Below, in pieces: positions 58,161 to 64,000 of a DNA stretch of 64,000 nucleotides (positions are counted from its first letter, which is position 1; the number at the start of each line of letters is the position of its first letter). The stretch covers positions 11,883,562 to 11,947,561 of the forward strand of contig NC_080418.1 of the NCBI RefSeq assembly GCF_029873635.1, read 5' to 3'. The stretch comes from Malania oleifera. Lineage: Eukaryota; Streptophyta; Magnoliopsida; Santalales; Ximeniaceae. Both the position numbers and the translations under genes were made by a program. The notes under the pieces are model-generated. The model saw only the letters and a program-made list of their open reading frames with translations. It was not told where the DNA came from and did not search any database.

Positions 58161-59362
58161 ATGCCTCGATCCAAATTCGTTGGTGTGAAGGGATCTTAGT
58201 CTTCAACAAGGATCAATAATGATGAGGTGGAGAAATGGTTAGTGACTCCACATGCTAAGCAACTTTATTAGATTAAGATTGCTTCAACTGAACCTATTTT
58301 AGGTAAGGTTCTTGATGTAACGTTCTTCAATTTAGATTTTCCTGAAATCATGGAACTCTTTAAGGATATTGGATGGGATAAGTTTATTACATATCAAGCT
58401 AAAGGATATTATCCCAATGTTGTTCGAATTTTTTATGCAAATATGGAACAATGTGATAATGGGATCAAAACCAATCAGCTTGGGCAAAATATTCATCTAA
58501 CTCCCATATCTTTGGGAAAGATTCTTCGAATCAAGCCAAGGGATTTTGAGGTTCACATTATTGAGAAACAATGGATTACGGCTCAAGGTTTAACTCCACA
58601 AGATTTTTGCCTTTAGTCATGACAGAAACTCCTGTTAATTTTGGGCATCCTCCTCTTTACAATCAGCTTAATCTAAAAGCTCTAATCCTGCATAAACTCA
58701 TTACAAACAACATCTTACCACATTCTGGTTCTCATGATCATATTTCATTCATAGATTGTTTTGTAATGTGGTGTATTCTCAAAGGAAAAAAGATGGATCT
58801 TCCAAGCCTAATTATCTAGTGGATTATTATGAAAGTCAATGCTCCTCGTATTGTTCTACCATATGCTAGGATGTTGAATATGGTTTCTGCTCATTTTAAT
58901 ATTCTAACACCATCATTTAACTTCACTAGCAATACTTATTATGATATTTTTTCTGATACCGTTCTTAAACGTATGGGCTATAAGAACTCTCCTCAAGGAT
59001 GGTTTCATAAAAAACATCAGCATGTATCATCTGCTCCACTACCTCCTTCATCTTCCATCCCAACACCATCAGTTCAGCTTGATCCAAAAACTCCTTCATG
59101 GTTTGTTACATTTTTTAATCATTATATGACTTTCAGTGATGGAATGAAATCTAGACTTGGTACTTTGCAAGAGAAGGTTACTTCTATAGAAACTCATTGT
59201 TCAAATATTGATAGGTGAGTTGATAAGATTGAGCAATAGTTGGCCAGCTCTTCTAAAGGCAAATCTCCTATGAATATCAGCTCTGCTGCCTCAAGTGATG
59301 ATGAATCTGGTGAACAAGAGGAAGAAGATGATGAAAGTGGATCTATGGAAGCTTCTGATTGA
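58161..59362 (+). pseudogene. copia 3 third ORF (envelope position)
   Basis: Begins MPRSKFVG at 58161; stops TAG near 58197 and 58269. Main homology to the copia 2 ORF at 58300-59110: DIGWDKFITYQAKGYYP, LTPISLGKILRI, a one-base frame change near 58605, then FGHPPLYNQLNLKALILHKLI, DCFVMWCILKGKKMDLPSL and MGYKNSPQGW. Pro/Ser-rich linker, short helix, Asp/Glu-rich tail to TGA 59360-59362. The two copies have diverged strongly but keep the same domain order. Likely cytoplasmic or nuclear; no signal peptide is visible. Function unknown. Confidence 0.7.
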
Positions 59363-59763
59363 TATGAGTTATTTATCACTTTTATGTATTAAAGCGTTAT
59401 CATATAGTCTATTCTTGATGTTCTAAAAAGTAGTACTTTGTATTGCAGCATTTCTCTATTTTTGTTTTCTTTCTCCATTTTGATTGATGTCCAAAGGGGG
59501 AGAAATGTTTAAGAGAAGTGAGTGCAAAAATATATGTTATGGTTTGTAAAACTTGTGCTTATATGGATCAAATCTTATGGTTTGTAAAATTCTAAATAGA
59601 TGGCTTTGTACTTGTATGCATGGTTTATTCATGGATTATCCTTAGACTTATATGTATGGATCATACCTATAAAATGATATCCTGCTTATTGATAGGGGGA
59701 GCCATAAGTATTAACTCTTATTATTTTTTGCTCTCGATTTGTCATCATCAAAAAAGCGGATAT
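59363..59763 (+). promoter_or_regulatory. 3' non-coding region with purine tracts, copia 3
   Basis: Between ORF3 and the 3' LTR. Purine tracts AAAGGGGGAGAAA (about 59493-59505) and ATAGGGGGAG (59692-59701); the tract adjoining the LTR is degraded to CAAAAAAGCGGATAT (59749-59763). This parallels 14362-14903 in copia 2. Confidence 0.55.
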
Positions 59764-61487
59764 TGTTGGCCTAATAAGGCTTACAATTCTTATTTTGATG
59801 ATAACAAATCAATGATGTGTTTAATATGGTTCAAGTGAAAGTTTTTCAGGAGAAAGACAAAGCTTAAGGCAAAGCTTAAAGGAAGAGACAAAGCTCAAAA
59901 GCATAAGGAAGCCTATGGATTACAAAGAGATCTTAAAGAGCATGAGAATTAAAGATATACTAGTGAAAGCTCAAAGAAAAGATTGAAAGCACAAAGATGA
60001 TGGAATAACAAGATTGAAGAACAAAGGATCATTTTTTTTAGATGTTCTAAATGTAAGTACTTCAAGTTAATTTCATATATAAATTGGTTTGAAGCTCTTA
60101 GAAATTCATAAATATATTTTTTTTATATATAGTCTAAAGAATATTTTTATAAATTAATGAAAAGAAAGGGTTTTTGAAAAAGAAAATATTTTGAAATAAT
60201 GCAAGGCCAGACCACTGCCATGATATGGCAGGCAACTGCAAAATTAAGTAAAGGGTTTTTCTAAAAGTCAATAGCAAGACAGGCGACTGCCTAAACCTGT
60301 CAGGCGCCTGGGTGAACATGACAGGTGATTGCCCTGGTTCTGGCAGGCGATTGCCAGTATTCTCTGTTGAGAGTTTGTTTTATGATAGGCGACTGCCAAG
60401 TTGTGGCAGGCAACGGCCACTCGAACGTTGGCTTAAAAACTCTTAACGGGAAGATTTTTTAAACAAGGTTTTTGGACATAATTATTTAAAGATACTTGGA
60501 AACTATTTTAAGGAAACTTTGGGGGTAAGGAATTGCTTCTAAACATCTATAAATAGCCCCAACCTTCAAAGGTTTGAGACACCAAACAATCTTCAAGCAT
60601 TCAAAGTTCTCAAAGGCTCTCAAACTCTCGTGTTCAAACTTCTGATTTGCTACTGATTTATACTTCAAAGCAAAGCTTTCAAAGTCAGAATCTTTCACAT
60701 TTTGAAAGATATTTGGTGATTCATACTAAGTATTGAGCTTCAAATTTTTTATATTTGAATTACTTTGAAGTATTATTGTACTGATTCTTGTACTAACCTA
60801 CTCTGCTATGAGTGAGTTTTCTCGTACACAAAATCTCTTTATCCTGATTCTTATTCATAGACGATTCAGGGCTGTAGAATCGTTGGACCAAACAAGAGAA
60901 TATTGTTTGGAGAGGTGGGCTCCAGCCTAACAGAAGGAGTGTTTTGTAATCGGTATTGTTCCACCCATCAACGGAACTAAACTAGTAAATCCTTTGGTGG
61001 TTTGCCAAAGGCGAGGACGTAGGCTGGGTATAAGCCGAACCTCGTAAAATCTTGTGTCTCTCTCTTTCTCTCTTCCTTACTCTTTATTTTTTTTCAACAA
61101 AGACTTATAATCTGCGTGTATGCTTTTAATTGATTAATTCTAAGTGTTTAGTTGTTAAATAGACTGGAGGATAATTTGTTTTTGGTTTGATCAGCATTGA
61201 TTGCGAAAATTGAAAGGGACTACGTTGGTAGATCAACCAAAACTTATTAATCTAAAAGTTTGTTTAAAAGCTAAACATAAGGAAGAATTGTGAGTTTTTG
61301 AACAAACACAAGGCTTATACAAATTCAGCAATTTGTTACAAGGTGATTAAGTTTTTGATTGATTGTGGATTGAATTGTTTTCATATTTAATTGTTGTGAT
61401 TGATTGATAATTAAGAATAAAAATTAAAAATAATTTTTAAAATACCAATTCACCCCCCCCCCCTCTTGGGAAGCTATCCTAATTTCA
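59764..61487 (+). repeat. 3' LTR of copia 3
   Basis: 1724 bases, TGTTGGCC...TTTCA. Palindrome array 60205-60420 (for example GACAGGCGACTGCC at 60278-60291), TATA box TATAAATA at 60548-60555, hairpin pair 60991-61044, C-rich block CCAATTCACCCCCCCC near 61445-61463. Followed by the ATGGC duplication. Confidence 0.92.
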
Positions 61488-61643
61488 ATGGCCATGTCAA
61501 CCAGTTCTGAGAAATCCTATATCTTTAGTACTGCCACATGTCCATAAATGTCCCGCTTCAAATTCCTCTCCAACATCTTGGCCTTCTTAGCTTCATCTAG
61601 AACAATATAAGGGTAGAAACGCGACAACTCGATAAATAATACC
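61488..61643 (-). pseudogene. Tekay A gag, N-terminal side of the copia 3 insertion
   Basis: Minus-strand reading gives IELSRFYPYIVLDEAKKAKM and a DFSELVDMA motif, the middle of the Tekay gag domain, continuing the fragment at 47251-47690. It ends near 61643, where LTR sequence of element A2 starts without any LTR end, so this is a deletion or recombination junction. Confidence 0.75.
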
Positions 61644-64000
61644 TTGATTTTATTTACCTGGGCTTCTGAAAAGATATCCACTGGGGTCCTCAAGCCACTC
61701 CTATAGGGTCCCCAAAACTACCTATTCCGAAAAATATAATACCCTGATTTTATTTCACAAAACTCCAATGTACTTTCATATAATACAAAATCTAAGCTCA
61801 AATGAACTTGGTAATACTGGAAATACTCAAATAATCCACTTCCCCCGATTTTGGGATGGTTCCTAAACTTCTCAAATCAACATTTCACTTTGGTTATGTC
61901 GCAGAGAATCTCCCCAGGATCACCATGGTGGCTTCTGATCGTCGAACCAGGGAGAGATGGAGTCAAAAACTTGGAGAGAAGTGAGATAACTCGTAGAGAG
62001 AAAGAGAGAGAGAGGGAAGATTTGCGGTTGACATTCTCGTAGAAAATGATTTTTCGGCTTTATATAGATAGCTTGTCCATGTGGACTCATGGATGAGACA
62101 TGTCACCTCGTTGACAATGCAATGAAGGGATCTCGTTGACAAACACTGTCTCCTCATCGATGTGTTTCAAACGCTAGAATAGGCCTTTCGGTAAGTTCTC
62201 GTCGATGAGAGGCACGCCCCCATCGACGATTCCAAGAGTCTGCTCGTTGACGAGCACTTCTACACTTGTCGACGAGGCCCTGTTGCATTCTTGATAAAAA
62301 TTCCTTTTCTCTCCTTTCTTTTATTATTAATTACTATAATTCTTCAGGCCTCTACATTCTCCCCTCCTTATAAAAATTTTGTCCCCTAAATTTACTATCT
62401 ATATTGTACACCACCCTAAAAGAAAAATGGCTACTTATTTTATTACTAACCCTCACTTGTGGTGGAGGAATACTGTGGTTACATTCAGGGTCCTAGTAGA
62501 TTACAAATATACTCATAAAAGAAAATTCTCCCAAAACCAAAACACTACCTATCCTATATTCTAAATTAAAATTATACATTCATTACTTTGTACTAAACCA
62601 AATAAATTTATCATTATTTGAACTTTACAAATCACTATTGTACCCTACCAAACAGGTGTGGGTATTTCCGTCTGATTTTACCCTCAAGCTTCTAAGAAAC
62701 TTCTTCCACTATGTGATTCCTTCATAGAACTTTTACTAGTGGTATTTTCTTATTGCTCAATTCATGTTCCTTCCTATCTAAGATCTGTACTGGAATTTCT
62801 TCATAAGCTAGAGCATTAGTGAATTCTAATTCTGCATAAGTGATGACATGGGAAGGATCTAAGACATATTTTATTGAGATAGAAACATGAAATACATTAC
62901 GTATTCTGTACAGAGCTGGTGGTAAAGCTAGCCGATAGGCAACAGACTCAACCTTCTCAAGTTTTTTAAAAGGACTAATAAAGATAGGGCTTAACTTACC
63001 CTTCTTCCCAAACCTCATGAATCCCTTCAATGGTGCTATTTTCAAAAACGCATGGTTACCCACTTTAAATTCTAAATCTCAGTGGTGAGTATATGCATAG
63101 CTTTTATGCTGACTCTGAGTTGTATTGATCCTATCTCGAATAAGTTAGACTTTATCGTAGGCCTGCTGCACCACTTTTGGCCCCAAAACTCGCCTTTCAC
63201 CTAATTCATCCTATTATAAAAGAGAACCACACCTCCTACTATAAAGTGCCTCATAAGGTGCCATGCTGATGCTGGTATGATAGTTGTTATTGTAAGAAAA
63301 TTCAACCAGCGGCAAATACTGGGTCCAGCTACCCCCAAAGTACAATACACACGCTCGTAGCATATCCTCAAGTACCTAAATCATTCTCTCTGTTTGACCA
63401 TCTGTCTGAGGATGAAAAACTGTTTTGAATGCTAATTAAGACCTCAAAGCCTTTTGCAAGCTCTTCCAAAACCGTGATGTAAAACGTAGATCACGGTCCG
63501 AGACTATAGACACTAGCACTCCATGGGGTCGAACAATCTCCTGAATGTAAAACTCTGACAATCTCTTCATAGGGTAGCTAACTTTAATTGGTAGGAAATG
63601 AGCTGTCTTTGTTAGGCAATCAAACACTACCCAGATGACATTCTAACAATGCAGTGCTAGCGGTAGCCTAGTGACGAAGTCCATGGATATGTGGTCCTAC
63701 TTCCACTTAGGGATGAAAAGTTGCTCTAACTGCCCTACTGGTCTTTGGGGCTCAGCTTTAACCTGCTGGCATGTCAAGCATTGCTGCACAAATTTGGTAA
63801 TCTCCCTCTTCTTACCACTCCACCAGAAATATTCTAGCAAATCCCTATACATCTTAGTACTTCCAAGATGAATCGTGCGTAGAGATCTGTTAGCCTCCTC
63901 TAGAATCCTCCTCCTAATATCATCATCTACAGGTGCACATAATATGGTGCGAAACCTCAGAGCTCCATCAACAGAGATACTGAATTCCTCTCCCTAACCA
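61644..64000 (-). mobile_element. Second Tekay element A2, 3' part
   Basis: LTR portion 61644-62356 is collinear with 43573-44266 of element A, with palindromes about 62280-62085, TATATAAAG (about 62062-62053) and a GA tract near 61998-62014. The purine tract 62357-62368 and internal sequence collinear with 44279 onward follow. The LTR lacks its distal two thirds. The element continues past the window end. Confidence 0.8.
62700..64000 (-). pseudogene. Tekay A2 integrase and chromodomain-like C-terminus
   Basis: C-terminal domain 63063-62722 (FLKIAPLKGFMRFGKKGKL, YRIRNVFHVS, YAELEFTNALAYEE, VQILDRKEHEL). The integrase core is at 63627-63436 ([11 protein letters not shown], the second Asp kept in [14 protein letters not shown]). 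The Zn-binding N-terminal side is at about 63900-63720. It is more conserved here than in element A but interrupted by stops between domains; cut by the window end. Confidence 0.8.

Larger units (their letters stand above)
47691..61487 (+). mobile_element. SIRE-like Ty1/copia element (copia 3)
   Basis: Complete plus-strand element: 5' LTR 47691-52916 (interrupted by a Tat-type solo LTR), primer site, gag, PR, IN, RT, RNase H, internal palindromes, third ORF, purine tracts and 3' LTR 59764-61487. The duplication ATGGC (47686-47690 and 61488-61492) is perfect. About 10.3 kb without the insert. It is the best preserved coding copy in the window; its integrase-RT frame is open for 680 codons. It lies in gag of Tekay element A. 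Confidence 0.92.

Noticed and set aside
1714..61487. Endogenous pararetrovirus or retrovirus
   Set aside because: Domain order is PR-IN-RT-RNase H in the copia elements and PR-RT-RNase H-IN in the gypsy elements, with LTRs and target duplications; no movement protein, coat protein or clear envelope is seen.

Overview
This is plant nuclear DNA, most likely from a flowering plant with a large, methylated, repeat-rich genome. The evidence is an A+T-rich background, nested LTR retrotransposons of the plant Ty3/gypsy (Tekay-type chromovirus, Tat/Ogre) and Ty1/copia (SIRE-like, Ale-like) lineages, initiator-Met-tRNA primer sites, and a GRAS transcription-factor gene. I cannot name the species. Only about 4.4 kb (31758-34705 and 39667-41135) looks like non-transposon host sequence.

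Left nest (1-31757). Positions 1-1713 are a Tekay-type LTR fragment (minus) fused to a truncated SIRE-like copia (1714-6780, minus; 'copia 1'). Copia 1 sits in the 5' LTR stub of a plus-strand Tekay-type chromovirus, whose internal region is 6804-11962 and whose 3' LTR is scattered over 11963-12251, 27428-27958 and 30196-31757. That 3' LTR was hit by another Tekay-type LTR (12252-27427, duplication CTCTC), which was hit by a full SIRE-like copia ('copia 2', 12514-25608, minus, duplication CTTAC), which was hit by a solo copia LTR (16395-18654, duplication GTCGT). A further solo SIRE-like LTR lies at 27959-30195.

Host island (31758-41135). A LISCL-type GRAS gene (33959-31866, minus) has one in-frame stop after codon 83. 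A 123-bp tandem duplication lies just upstream of it. An Ale-like copia (34706-39666, duplication TAAGT) without a recognisable gag was inserted about 0.75 kb upstream of the start codon.

Right nest (41136-64000). A Tekay-type LTR fragment (41136-41999) contains a minus-strand Tekay element ('A', LTR 42000-44266, internal 44267-47690 and 61488-61643). Its gag was split by a plus-strand SIRE-like copia ('copia 3', 47691-61487, duplication ATGGC). The 5' LTR of copia 3 holds a Tat/Ogre-type solo LTR (48379-51896, duplication AAGGT). At about 61644 element A is fused to a second Tekay copy ('A2'), which runs out of the window.

The most interesting signal is not a gene. LTRs of unrelated lineages each carry a dense array of short CpG-centred palindromes directly upstream of a TATA box: CTCGTCGACGAG in Tekay LTRs, CGGTCGACCG in one solo copia LTR, and G(A/G)CAG-N4-CTG(T/C)C with covarying arms in the SIRE-like LTRs. 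The SIRE-like palindromes recur inside the elements just ahead of a third ORF. The SIRE-like LTRs also share a paired stem-loop downstream of TATA. None of the transposon coding regions looks fully intact. Many stops fall where CAG, CAA or CGA would be expected, which fits decay of methylated DNA.
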